Source of the DNA: Flagellimonas marinaquae | Lineage (GTDB): Bacteria; Bacteroidota; Bacteroidia; Flavobacteriales; Flavobacteriaceae | Reading direction: 5' to 3' | Length of the DNA: 64,000 nucleotides | Assembly: GCF_003992675.1 (NCBI RefSeq) | Contig: NZ_RZMZ01000004.1 | Span: 69,501 to 133,500, forward strand | Shown: positions 54,297 through 62,798 of the stretch, in pieces | How the letters are laid out: each line of letters starts with the position of its first letter | How positions within the stretch are numbered: the first letter of the stretch is position 1 | Position numbers and translations under genes: made by a program | Notes under the pieces: generated by a model | Database searches by the model: none | What the model was told of the DNA's origin: nothing | The model's input: only the letters and a program-made list of their open reading frames with translations

Positions 54297-56819
54297 ATGG
54301 CGGAAGGAGAAAAGTTAATTCCTATCAACATTGAGGATGAGATGAAATCTGCCTACATTGATTATTCAATGTCGGTCATTGTGTCACGTGCCCTGCCAGA
54401 TGTTCGTGATGGTTTAAAGCCGGTCCACCGAAGAGTGCTCTACGGAATGCACGACCTAGGGGTGAGGGCCAATAGTTCGCACAAAAAATCGGCCCGTATC
54501 GTGGGTGAGGTTTTAGGTAAGTATCACCCACACGGTGATTCTTCCGTTTATGATACCATGGTCCGTATGGCCCAGGAATGGAGCCTTAGGTACATGTTGG
54601 TCGATGGTCAAGGTAACTTTGGGTCTGTGGACGGTGACAGTCCTGCGGCCATGCGTTACACCGAGGCCAAAATGCGTAAGATCGCTGAGGAGATGTTGGC
54701 CGATATCGATAAGGATACCGTAGACCATCAGCTCAATTTTGATGATACCATCGAGGAGCCAACCGTATTGCCTACCCGTATCCCAAACCTTTTGGTGAAC
54801 GGGGCATCGGGTATTGCCGTAGGTATGGCCACCAACATGCCTCCACACAATTTGTCGGAAGTGGTGGATGGTACCATTGCCTATATAGACAATAATGATA
54901 TAGAAATCGATGAGCTAATTACGCACATCAAAGCACCGGATTTTCCAACAGGGGGAATCATTTACGGATATGATGGCGTAAAAGAGGCGTTCCATACAGG
55001 TCGAGGCCGTGTAGTAATGCGCGCCAAGGCTACTATTGAAGAAGTGCAAGGGAAGGAATGTATCGTTGTTACCGAAATTCCATATCAGGTCAACAAGGCG
55101 GACATGATCAAAAAGACCGCCGACTTGGTCAATGAAAAGAAAATAGAAGGTATATCCAATATTCGTGATGAGTCCGATAGAAACGGAATGCGCATCGTTT
55201 ATATTCTTAAGCGTGATGCCATTCCGAATATTGTTCTCAATATGCTGTATAAGTATACGGCGCTTCAATCTTCGTTCAGTGTCAATAATATCGCGCTTGT
55301 AAAAGGTAGGCCGGAATTGTTGAACCTGAAGGACATCATCTACCATTTTGTAGAGCACAGGCATGAAGTTGTAGTGCGTCGTACTAGGTTTGAGCTGAAA
55401 AAGGCAGAGGACCGGGCACATATCTTGGAAGGTCTTATTATTGCCTCCGATAATATCGATGAGGTGATTGCCATTATCCGAGGGTCGGCCAATGTTGAAG
55501 AAGCCCGAAACAGTCTGATGGAACGCTTCAAATTGACCGAGGTCCAAGCCAAGGCCATCGTTGAAATGCGTTTGCGCCAATTGACAGGTCTGGAACAGGA
55601 CAAGTTGCGTGAAGAGCATGCCGAACTGTTAAAAACTATCGAAGACCTTAAGGACATTCTGGAGAAAAAGGAACGCAGAATGCAGATCATCAAAGATGAA
55701 CTTCTGGAGATCAAGGAGAAATACGGTGATGATAGAAGATCTGAAATCAATTATGCCGGTGGGGATTTGAGCATTGAGGATATGATTCCCGATGAACAAG
55801 TGGTCATTACCATTTCCCATGCAGGTTACATCAAAAGAACTCCGCTTTCCGAATACAAGACCCAAAATAGGGGAGGAGTCGGTCAAAAGGCCTCTTCTAC
55901 CCGTAACGAGGATTTCTTGGAGCACCTCTTTGTGGGAACCAACCACCAGTATATGCTGTTCTTTACCCAAAAAGGGAAATGCTTCTGGATGCGTGTGTTC
56001 GAAATTCCGGAAGGAAGCAGGACTTCCAAGGGTAGGGCTATCCAAAACTTGATAAACATTGAGCAGGATGACAAGGTGAAAGCCTTTATCTGTACTCAAG
56101 ACCTTAAGGATGAGGAATATGTGAACAGTCATTTTGTGATTATGGCCACCAAGAAGGGTACGGTTAAAAAGACTTCTTTGGAGCAATATTCCAGACCGCG
56201 ACAAAATGGTATCAACGCCATTACCATTCGCGAGGATGATGAGCTTTTAGAAGCCAAACTCACCACGGGTACCAGCCAGATATTCCTGGGACTTAAGTCT
56301 GGAAAAGCCATACGTTTTGAGGAATCCAAGACAAGGCCTATGGGAAGAAACGCTTCGGGAGTTAGGGGTATTACCTTGGCCGATGACAAAGATGAGGTCG
56401 TAGGAATGGTTTCCGTACATAATTTTGAGGATGATATCTTGGTAGTCTCCGAAAGGGGCTACGGAAAGCGTTCCAACATTGAGGATTACCGTATCACCAA
56501 CCGTGGCGGAAAAGGAGTGAAGACCATCTCCATTACCGAGAAAACAGGCGGTTTGGTCGCGATCAAGAACGTAACCGATACGGATGACCTCATGATCATC
56601 AATAAGTCGGGCATTGCCATACGAATGGGGGTCGAAGATTTAAGAGTGATGGGTAGAGCTACACAAGGGGTACGCTTGATCAATCTTAGAGACAATGATT
56701 CCATTGCAGCAGTGGCCAAGGTCGTTAAAGAAGACGATGATGTCGATGAGGTGGACATCCGTGATATCGAGGTTAAAGGAGAAGATGGCACGGCTATTGA
56801 TGAAAATAGGGACGAATAA
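54297..56819 (+). CDS. gyrA: DNA gyrase subunit A
   Basis: An 840-residue type II topoisomerase subunit. Catalytic Tyr121 lies in [10 protein letters not shown], and the quinolone-determining segment [14 protein letters not shown] retains the wild-type Ser and Asp. The C-terminal beta-pinwheel holds six blades, and the GyrA box appears as NRGGKG near residue 735. The C-terminus is an acidic tail (EDDDVDEVD). An AAGGA precedes the ATG. It is followed by a TPR gene 57 bases later. Confidence 0.96.
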   Translation: MAEGEKLIPINIEDEMKSAYIDYSMSVIVSRALPDVRDGLKPVHRRVLYGMHDLGVRANSSHKKSARIVGEVLGKYHPHGDSSVYDTMVRMAQEWSLRYMLVDGQGNFGSVDGDSPAAMRYTEAKMRKIAEEMLADIDKDTVDHQLNFDDTIEEPTVLPTRIPNLLVNGASGIAVGMATNMPPHNLSEVVDGTIAYIDNNDIEIDELITHIKAPDFPTGGIIYGYDGVKEAFHTGRGRVVMRAKATIEEVQGKECIVVTEIPYQVNKADMIKKTADLVNEKKIEGISNIRDESDRNGMRIVYILKRDAIPNIVLNMLYKYTALQSSFSVNNIALVKGRPELLNLKDIIYHFVEHRHEVVVRRTRFELKKAEDRAHILEGLIIASDNIDEVIAIIRGSANVEEARNSLMERFKLTEVQAKAIVEMRLRQLTGLEQDKLREEHAELLKTIEDLKDILEKKERRMQIIKDELLEIKEKYGDDRRSEINYAGGDLSIEDMIPDEQVVITISHAGYIKRTPLSEYKTQNRGGVGQKASSTRNEDFLEHLFVGTNHQYMLFFTQKGKCFWMRVFEIPEGSRTSKGRAIQNLINIEQDDKVKAFICTQDLKDEEYVNSHFVIMATKKGTVKKTSLEQYSRPRQNGINAITIREDDELLEAKLTTGTSQIFLGLKSGKAIRFEESKTRPMGRNASGVRGITLADDKDEVVGMVSVHNFEDDILVVSERGYGKRSNIEDYRITNRGGKGVKTISITEKTGGLVAIKNVTDTDDLMIINKSGIAIRMGVEDLRVMGRATQGVRLINLRDNDSIAAVAKVVKEDDDVDEVDIRDIEVKGEDGTAIDENRDE

Positions 56820-56876
56820 CAATAATTTGTATATTAAGGAATAATCAGTAAACACTAAATAATTTCAATTTTAAAC

Positions 56877-58139
56877 ATGAAAACAAGATTATTAATACTA
56901 ACAGCCATAGGAGTATCCGCAATGGGTTTTGCCCAAAAGGATGAGATGAAGACGGCGGAAAAGGCTTTAAAGGACGGTGATGCCGCAGCAGCAAAGGCTG
57001 CTTTGGTAAGTGCCGCGTCTACCATTGATTCGGCCAAGGAAAAAGATCAGGCCGAGTATTATGCACTTTTGGGAAACGCCAACTACGAATTGGCCAAAAA
57101 AGGTGATGTAGCCTCTTTTCAATCCGCTTTGGATGCTTATAACAAGGTAATTGCCGTGGAAGAAGCCAGTGGAAAGGAAAAATATACTTCCGTTGCCAGA
57201 GAAAAAATGGGGCAAATGACAGCTGATTTGGTGAATGCCGCAGTAGAGGACAACAACAACCAAAAGTTCGCTGAAGCCGCTGAGAAACTTTACATGGGCT
57301 ATAAATTAAGCCCACGGGACACAGTTTACTTGTATTATGCTGCGAGTAGTGCCGTAAATGGCCAAAATTATGATGAGGCCCTAAAGTATTACAAAGAGCT
57401 TAAGGATCTAGGTTATAATGGTGAATCTGTAACCTACACAGCTGTGAATGTGGAAACTGGAGAAACAGAGACCATGGACAAGGCTACCCGCGACCTTTAC
57501 GTAAAAGCAGGAACGCACAAAGATCCACAAGAGGAAGTAAGTCCGTCCAAAAAGCCGGAAATCGTTAAGAACATTGCGTTGATATACCAGCAAATGGGTG
57601 AGAACGAAAAGGCGATTGCCGCGTATGCCGATGCTAGGGCAGAAAACCCAGACGATGTTAACTTGGTATTGGGTGAGGCCAACCTTCACTACACTATGGG
57701 CGATAAGGAAAAGTTCAAGGAGTTGATGGGACAGGCATCTGCCATGGCCCCTGATAATCCAGATTTGCTTTACAACATTGGTGTAATCAATATGGAGCAG
57801 GGCAATTTGGAAGATGCAAGGGATGCCTATAAAAAAGCATTGGCCATTGATCCTGGATACATCAATGCTCTTTTGAACCTTTCCACAACCTACGTAAACG
57901 AAGGTAATGGTCTTATCGATGAAATGAACGCATTGGGTACTTCAAAAGCTGAAATCGCAAAGTACGATGAGCTTAAGGATAAGAAAGACAGTCTATTTAG
58001 GGAAGGTGCTACCGTTTTGGAAGATGCACTACAATCCAATCCAGATAATGAGAGTATCCTTACTCAATTGAAGAATATCTATGGCGCTTTGGGCGACAAC
58101 GAAAACTTCATGAGAATTAAAAAGCTATTGGGAGAGTAA
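56877..58139 (+). CDS. exported TPR-repeat protein
   Basis: A 420-residue protein with a signal peptide (LILTAIGVSAMGFAQ). It has several TPR motifs, best seen at about residues 225-330 (KNIALIYQQMGENEKAIAAYADA, LLYNIGVINMEQGNLEDARDAYKKALAIDPGYINALLNLSTTYV). These scaffolds bind peptides; the partner is unknown. It follows gyrA on the same strand and ends at a terminator, so it is the last gene of that unit. Confidence 0.85.
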   Translation: MKTRLLILTAIGVSAMGFAQKDEMKTAEKALKDGDAAAAKAALVSAASTIDSAKEKDQAEYYALLGNANYELAKKGDVASFQSALDAYNKVIAVEEASGKEKYTSVAREKMGQMTADLVNAAVEDNNNQKFAEAAEKLYMGYKLSPRDTVYLYYAASSAVNGQNYDEALKYYKELKDLGYNGESVTYTAVNVETGETETMDKATRDLYVKAGTHKDPQEEVSPSKKPEIVKNIALIYQQMGENEKAIAAYADARAENPDDVNLVLGEANLHYTMGDKEKFKELMGQASAMAPDNPDLLYNIGVINMEQGNLEDARDAYKKALAIDPGYINALLNLSTTYVNEGNGLIDEMNALGTSKAEIAKYDELKDKKDSLFREGATVLEDALQSNPDNESILTQLKNIYGALGDNENFMRIKKLLGE

Positions 58140-58165
58140 TCAACCATCCCGCGATTCAAAAAAAG

Positions 58166-58195
58166 AAAGCCCCATATTTTGGGGCTTTTTTTTAT
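58166..58195. terminator. bidirectional terminator between TPR gene and NlpC/P60 gene
   Basis: AAGCCCCA and TGGGGCTT pair around a short AT loop; eight T follow on the plus strand and A runs precede it, giving a T run on the minus strand. It serves the TPR gene and overlaps the 3' end of the convergent peptidase gene. Confidence 0.88.
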
Positions 58196-58944
58196 ATCAC
58201 TTTTTTAATGACCCGGAGTTGATGGGTGTATAATTTTTCCTCCGTATTGAATATGCCAGTATGGTCTATTCTGTCGATGCGGACATGACCATTCACGTGG
58301 ATGATGTGGTTGTCCTGCAAAATGATGCCCACATGGTCTATAATACCTTCATTGTCATCAAAAAACGCCAAGTCCCCGGGTTCGCTCTCTTCTATAAAAC
58401 TCAAGGCTTCGCCTTGCTTGGACTGTTCCATGGCCGTTCTGGCCAATACATATCCATTTATTTTATAGACCATTTGCGTGAAACCAGAGCAATCTATGCC
58501 AAAAGGCGTCTTGCCTCCCGCCAAAAATGGCGCTTTGAGGTATAAAATGGCCGTGTTGATCAGACTCTCTTTAGGTTTATGTCCGTGGCAGACGTTTCCT
58601 TCGAAGGAATGTTCCAACAAAGCAGGCGCATTGACCATGGAGCCCATCAGAATGGGCAGTAACATACCGTCATGGGTGCAGATATGGGAAATAAGGTCAG
58701 CGCATATTTTTTGCGTCTCCAAGGTCTCCAATTCATGATAGATCGGCTCGGAAATGAACGTAAGCTGATTGTTGGCTATCCAACCTTCAAATTTGTCATA
58801 AGCAGTTCGTATCCTGCTCCATTTTTTTCTGCTTTCCAAGACTTTGAAATGTTCCCCATACAATAATTGGGATGACATTTCGGCACAATCGTCCGGATTT
58901 GTTCTAATGGGAACAATACTCAGAGGACAAATTCCATATTGCAT
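58192..58944 (-). CDS. NlpC/P60 (C40) peptidase with SH3-like N-domain
   Basis: A 250-residue protein. The N-terminal 70 residues are an SH3b-like module (VPIRTNPDDCAEMSSQLLYGEHFKVLE, WIANNQLTF), followed by the C40 catalytic domain with Cys in FGIDCSGFTQ, His in DHVGIIL and a polar third residue in HVNG. It cleaves peptidoglycan stem peptides in relatives. No signal peptide is visible, which is unusual for a wall hydrolase; it may be cytoplasmic, as in recycling enzymes (e.g. YkfC-like murein peptide cleavage). Confidence 0.88.
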   Translation of the reverse strand: MQYGICPLSIVPIRTNPDDCAEMSSQLLYGEHFKVLESRKKWSRIRTAYDKFEGWIANNQLTFISEPIYHELETLETQKICADLISHICTHDGMLLPILMGSMVNAPALLEHSFEGNVCHGHKPKESLINTAILYLKAPFLAGGKTPFGIDCSGFTQMVYKINGYVLARTAMEQSKQGEALSFIEESEPGDLAFFDDNEGIIDHVGIILQDNHIIHVNGHVRIDRIDHTGIFNTEEKLYTHQLRVIKKVI

Positions 58945-58964
58945 TTACGGTACGGATTGAATCA

Positions 58965-60140
58965 CTAATTTCTTTCCAGAACAATGGACGATGCCCCACC
59001 GCCACCATTGCAAATGGCTGCGGCACCCAATTTGGCATTGTTCTGTTCCAATATATTCAACAAGGTAATGGTAATACGGGCGCCAGAGCATCCAAGTGGG
59101 TGACCGAGGGATACCGCACCACCGTTTACATTGACATTGGAATCGTTGAGGCCAAGAATTTTCATATTGGCCAATCCCACTACCGAGAAAGCTTCGTTGA
59201 ACTCAAAATAATCAATATCCTCAATGGAAACTCCCGCACGGTCCAGCGCTTTTGGCAATGCCTTTGCAGGGGCCGTGGTAAACCATTCCGGTTCGTGTGC
59301 CGCATCGGCATAACCCTTTATGGTGGCCAATGGGGTAAGTCCCAGCTCCTTGGCTTTATCTTCGCTCATCAGCACCACTGCCGCTGCTCCATCGTTGATG
59401 GTGGACGCATTTGCTGCAGTAACGGTCCCATCCTTGGTAAAGGCAGGCCTTAATGCCGGTACTTTTTCCAACTTGATATTTTTGAACTCCTCATCCTCAC
59501 TGACCACTATGGGCTCTCCTCTGCGTTGGGGCACCTCAACGGGTACTACTTCATTGTTGAACTTTCCAGCTTTCCAAGCTTCAGCAGACCTTTTGTAGGA
59601 TTGGATGGCATAGGCATCCTGGTCTTCCCTGCTGAATTTATATGTTGTAGCGCAGGCATCGGCGCAGACCCCCATGGCGTTTTGGTCGTAGGCGTCCACA
59701 AGGCCGTCTTTTTGCATCCCGTCCACCAAAGTGGTAGGTCCAAATTTGGTTCCGGTCCTCATATAGGCATAGTGCGGTATCAAGCTCATATTTTCCATCC
59801 CGCCGGCCACAACAATGGAATTTTCACCCAAAGCAATGGATTGCGCGCCTTGCATGATCGATTTCATTCCTGAGGAACACACCTTGTTCACTGTAGTACA
59901 GGGAACTGTGTTGGGAATACCGGCAAAAATAGCGGCCTGTCGCGCAGGTGCCTGTCCAGTGCCGGCCTGTACTACGTTCCCCATCAATACTTCTTCAACC
60001 AGTTCTGGATTAAGGCCTATTTTATCCAAAGCCCCTTTTATGGCCACAGCACCCAATTTGGGAGCGGGAACGGTAGACAATGCTCCCATAAAGCTTCCGA
60101 TTGGGGTTCGTGCGGCGGATACGATTACTACTTTTTTCAT
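58965..60140 (-). CDS. acetyl-CoA C-acetyltransferase (thiolase)
   Basis: A 391-residue thiolase II. The acyl-enzyme Cys is in [10 protein letters not shown], the His is in [11 protein letters not shown] together with the second active Cys, and NGGGGASS closes the C-terminus. It either condenses two acetyl-CoA (biosynthesis) or cleaves 3-ketoacyl-CoA (degradation); the sequence does not decide. It has a normal length. The neighbour upstream is divergent. Confidence 0.93.
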   Translation of the reverse strand: MKKVVIVSAARTPIGSFMGALSTVPAPKLGAVAIKGALDKIGLNPELVEEVLMGNVVQAGTGQAPARQAAIFAGIPNTVPCTTVNKVCSSGMKSIMQGAQSIALGENSIVVAGGMENMSLIPHYAYMRTGTKFGPTTLVDGMQKDGLVDAYDQNAMGVCADACATTYKFSREDQDAYAIQSYKRSAEAWKAGKFNNEVVPVEVPQRRGEPIVVSEDEEFKNIKLEKVPALRPAFTKDGTVTAANASTINDGAAAVVLMSEDKAKELGLTPLATIKGYADAAHEPEWFTTAPAKALPKALDRAGVSIEDIDYFEFNEAFSVVGLANMKILGLNDSNVNVNGGAVSLGHPLGCSGARITITLLNILEQNNAKLGAAAICNGGGGASSIVLERN

Positions 60141-60225
60141 ATGTGCATTTTTACTCCTGCGAAAATACTAAATTTAAATGCAAACCGTAAGGAGGCATGG
60201 CGACCTACTTGTAACATATATTTTC

Positions 60226-60233
60226 TATTTTTG
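60226..60233 (+). promoter_or_regulatory. -7 element for the 7TM-HD gene
   Basis: TATTTTTG (TAnnTTTG), 19 bases before the ATG at 60252. A -33 TTG at the usual distance is not seen. Confidence 0.5.
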
Positions 60234-60251
60234 AAATCAACAGCATAAGGA

Positions 60252-62288
60252 ATGGGAAAAACATTGGATAACGTCTATAAGCACCAATCACTGGTCTACA
60301 AGTATTTCCTATATGTGGTTTCGGTGGCTCTGATCGTGTTCTTTTTCCCAAAGGGCGGAAAGTTCAAATACGATTTTCAAAGAGGAAAGCCTTGGCAATA
60401 TGAAAATTTGTATGCCCCTATCGACTTTTCTATTCAAAAGACCCCCGAAGAAATAGAGGCAGAGAAGTCTGCCATCCGAAAGAACAAAACGGATTACTTT
60501 ACATATAACACGGCAACCGTATCCGATGTGCAAAGGGAGGTGGCCCAAGAATTGAATGTACTTTTTCAATCGGAATCGTTCAGTTCATCGCAGCGCCAAG
60601 CACTCAGAAATCTTGCTGAGGAACTCATCGATGAAATTTACGTCAACGGTGTATTTCAAAACTTACCCGAATCCGAACTTGCCGTAGTGGTGAAGAATAA
60701 TGAGGCCCAGCCCATGTCGCCAAGTGATTACCTCAATGTGGAAGAGGCCAAAAAGGAGATTTCCCAACGCTTGGTAGATGCGAATATTTCAGGAGCAGCC
60801 TCACTACAGGCAATCATAAAGAACAATCTTAGGGCCAATCTGTTCTACGACGAAGTGCTTACCGATAGCGCATTAAACGATGAACTTTCCAAGGTTTCCT
60901 ATACCAGAGGAGAAGTAGATCAGGGAAAATTGATCATTGCCAAAGGCGAAATCGTGGAACCAGAGGATTTCAAAGTATTGAACTCTCTCAAAAGTGAGTA
61001 CGAGTCCGAACTTTGGTTGGGAAGCAACTACTATTTCATTTTATTGGGCTATACTATTTTGGTTGCCCTGGTACTGATCATGTTATTTCTTTTCTTGAAA
61101 AGATATCGGAACGACATATTTGAAAATAATAACAAGGTAACCTTTATTTTCTTCAACATTCTGTTGATGGTGCTGGCCACGACCCTAATGGTGAAGCATT
61201 ATGAGAACTATATATACATGGTTCCGCTCTGTATTCTGCCATTGGTCCTCAAAAACTTTTTTGATGCCAGGTTGGGGCTGTTCGTTCATGTATTGACGGT
61301 GCTTATTCTTGGTTTTGTGGTCCCGAATAGTTTTGAATACATCTTTTTGCAGATTATTGCGGGAATTGTAACCATTTTGACAGCTTCAGAACTCTATAAA
61401 AGAGCCAACCTGTTCATTTCCGTAGGACAGATTACACTGATTTATATCATCGGATACTTTGCATTCCACGCCATCCATGAAGGGAATTTGGAGAACATTG
61501 AATGGATACTGTTCGGGGTGTTTGTCCTGAACGGACTGTTGACCCTATTTGCACAGCCCTTGATTTATATGTTCGAAAAGCTCTTCGGACTGGTTTCCGA
61601 TGTATCCCTTTTGGAACTGTCCGATACCAATTCCAAGCTGCTCAAGGAGTTGTCGGACAAGGCACCCGGTACATTTCACCATTCCTTACAGGTGGCCAAT
61701 CTAGCCGAGGCAGCAGCCAACGAAATAGGGGCCAATGCGATGTTGGTTAGGGTAGGTGCCCTTTACCACGATATCGGTAAGATGGAGCAGCCTACGTACT
61801 TTACGGAAAACCAAATTACCAATGTTAACCCGCATGATGACCTGCCCCCCAAAGAGAGCGCAAAGATTATTATAGATCACGTAATCAATGGAATTGAGAT
61901 AGCCAGAAAAAATAACCTCCCCGACCGAATTATAGATTTTATCCGTACCCACCATGGGACCACGGTGGTCTATTATTTTTATAAGAAACAGCAAGAATTG
62001 GAAAAAGAGGTGGATATGGAGAGTTTTCAATATCCCGGACCCATCCCATTTTCCAAGGAGACGGCCATTTTGATGATGTCTGACGCTGTGGAGGCAGCAT
62101 CGAAGAGCCTTAAGAACCCCACCTTTGCCATCATCGATGAGTTTGTAGAAAAAATTGTGAAAGGGCAGATGCAGGCCGACCAATACTTGAACGCCAATAT
62201 TACACTAAAGGAAATCGAGATGGTAAAGAAAGTTCTGAAGCAAAAGCTTACGAATATCTATCATTTGCGGGTGGAATATCCTGAATAG
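60252..62288 (+). CDS. 7TM-HD family phosphohydrolase, PgpH-like c-di-AMP phosphodiesterase
   Basis: A 678-residue membrane enzyme. An N-terminal helix (about 20-37) is followed by an extracytoplasmic 7TMR-HDED domain (about 50-245), seven helices (about 260-440), and a cytoplasmic HD domain with the pattern H-HDIGK (VGALYHDIGKMEQ, residues about 500-512) and later histidines (IDHVINGIEIARKN, RTHHGTTVVYYFY). PgpH homologues hydrolyse cyclic di-AMP. A cognate cyclase gene is not in the window. Confidence 0.9.
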   Translation: MGKTLDNVYKHQSLVYKYFLYVVSVALIVFFFPKGGKFKYDFQRGKPWQYENLYAPIDFSIQKTPEEIEAEKSAIRKNKTDYFTYNTATVSDVQREVAQELNVLFQSESFSSSQRQALRNLAEELIDEIYVNGVFQNLPESELAVVVKNNEAQPMSPSDYLNVEEAKKEISQRLVDANISGAASLQAIIKNNLRANLFYDEVLTDSALNDELSKVSYTRGEVDQGKLIIAKGEIVEPEDFKVLNSLKSEYESELWLGSNYYFILLGYTILVALVLIMLFLFLKRYRNDIFENNNKVTFIFFNILLMVLATTLMVKHYENYIYMVPLCILPLVLKNFFDARLGLFVHVLTVLILGFVVPNSFEYIFLQIIAGIVTILTASELYKRANLFISVGQITLIYIIGYFAFHAIHEGNLENIEWILFGVFVLNGLLTLFAQPLIYMFEKLFGLVSDVSLLELSDTNSKLLKELSDKAPGTFHHSLQVANLAEAAANEIGANAMLVRVGALYHDIGKMEQPTYFTENQITNVNPHDDLPPKESAKIIIDHVINGIEIARKNNLPDRIIDFIRTHHGTTVVYYFYKKQQELEKEVDMESFQYPGPIPFSKETAILMMSDAVEAASKSLKNPTFAIIDEFVEKIVKGQMQADQYLNANITLKEIEMVKKVLKQKLTNIYHLRVEYPE

Positions 62289-62330
62289 CAGGGCAGTTGT
62301 AAAAGTTCCGTCAAAAAAATGGAAAAATAG

Positions 62331-62361
62331 TTGCGATCTTGTAACTGAAAAGGTACATTTG
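62331..62361 (+). promoter_or_regulatory. tRNA operon promoter
   Basis: TTG at 62331-62333, 20 bases, then TACATTTG at 62354-62361, a full match to the Bacteroidota -33/-7 pattern. Transcription would start near 62368, about 33 bases before tRNA-Ser. Confidence 0.7.
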
Positions 62362-62400
62362 CATCCGCATTTTCAGAATGCACGTTCATAATAATACAAA

Positions 62401-62484
62401 GGAGAGGTGCCGGAGTGGTAACGGAGCAGATTGCTAATCTGTCAGCGCGTAAGTGCTGCCTGGGTTCGAGTCCCAGTCTCTCCG
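62401..62484 (+). tRNA. tRNA-Ser(GCU)
   Basis: The acceptor arms GGAGAGG and TCTCTCC pair with the G-T at the last position, the anticodon is GCT in TTGCTAATC, an extended variable arm (serine type) is visible, and the T arm is GGGTTCGAGTCCC. No CCA is encoded. Anticodon GCU reads AGC/AGU serine codons. Confidence 0.95.
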
Positions 62485-62501
62485 CTTTTTCCAAAATACT
62501 T

Positions 62502-62576
62502 CGGGGTGTAGCGTAGCCCGGTTATCGCGCCTGCTTTGGGAGCAGGAGGTCGCAGGTTCGAATCCTGCCACCCCGA
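62502..62576 (+). tRNA. tRNA-Pro(UGG)
   Basis: The acceptor arms CGGGGTG and CACCCCG pair perfectly, the anticodon is TGG in CTTTGGGAG, and the T arm GCAGGTTCGAATCCTGC is conserved. No CCA is encoded. It is read from the same promoter as tRNA-Ser, 17 bases downstream. An integrase begins 223 bases later. Confidence 0.95.
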
Positions 62577-62619
62577 CAGACATGGTTTTTTTAACAACAA
62601 ACTAAACCATAAATAATTG

Positions 62620-62653
62620 AAAACCAGAAAATTAATTTTTTCTGGTTTTTTTT
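62620..62653 (+). terminator. terminator after the tRNA pair
   Basis: AAAACCAGAAAA and TTTTCTGGTTTT pair around TTAA, followed by eight T. It ends the tRNA transcript about 45 bases after tRNA-Pro. Confidence 0.85.
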
Positions 62654-62678
62654 GTTTTGGTCTGAAATCAAGGGTGAG

Positions 62679-62700
62679 GATGTCCTATATGATGTCCTAT
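62679..62700 (+). repeat. tandem 12-base repeat in front of the recombinase
   Basis: GATGTCCTATAT and GATGTCCTATTT follow one another directly. Such short repeats occur at recombinase arm or core sites, but no partner site is visible in this window. Confidence 0.4.
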
Positions 62701-62798
62701 TTTTGTCGGGGGAAATTCCTTATCTTGTATTTCCCGATTTGATATTTCGTGTGATTTGACTTTCGCTCAACGGATTGTTCCACTTAAGGCGAAAACAC

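Noticed and set aside
54915..55619. 234-codon minus-strand frame inside gyrA
   Set aside because: Shadow of gyrA, with no start context or promoter.
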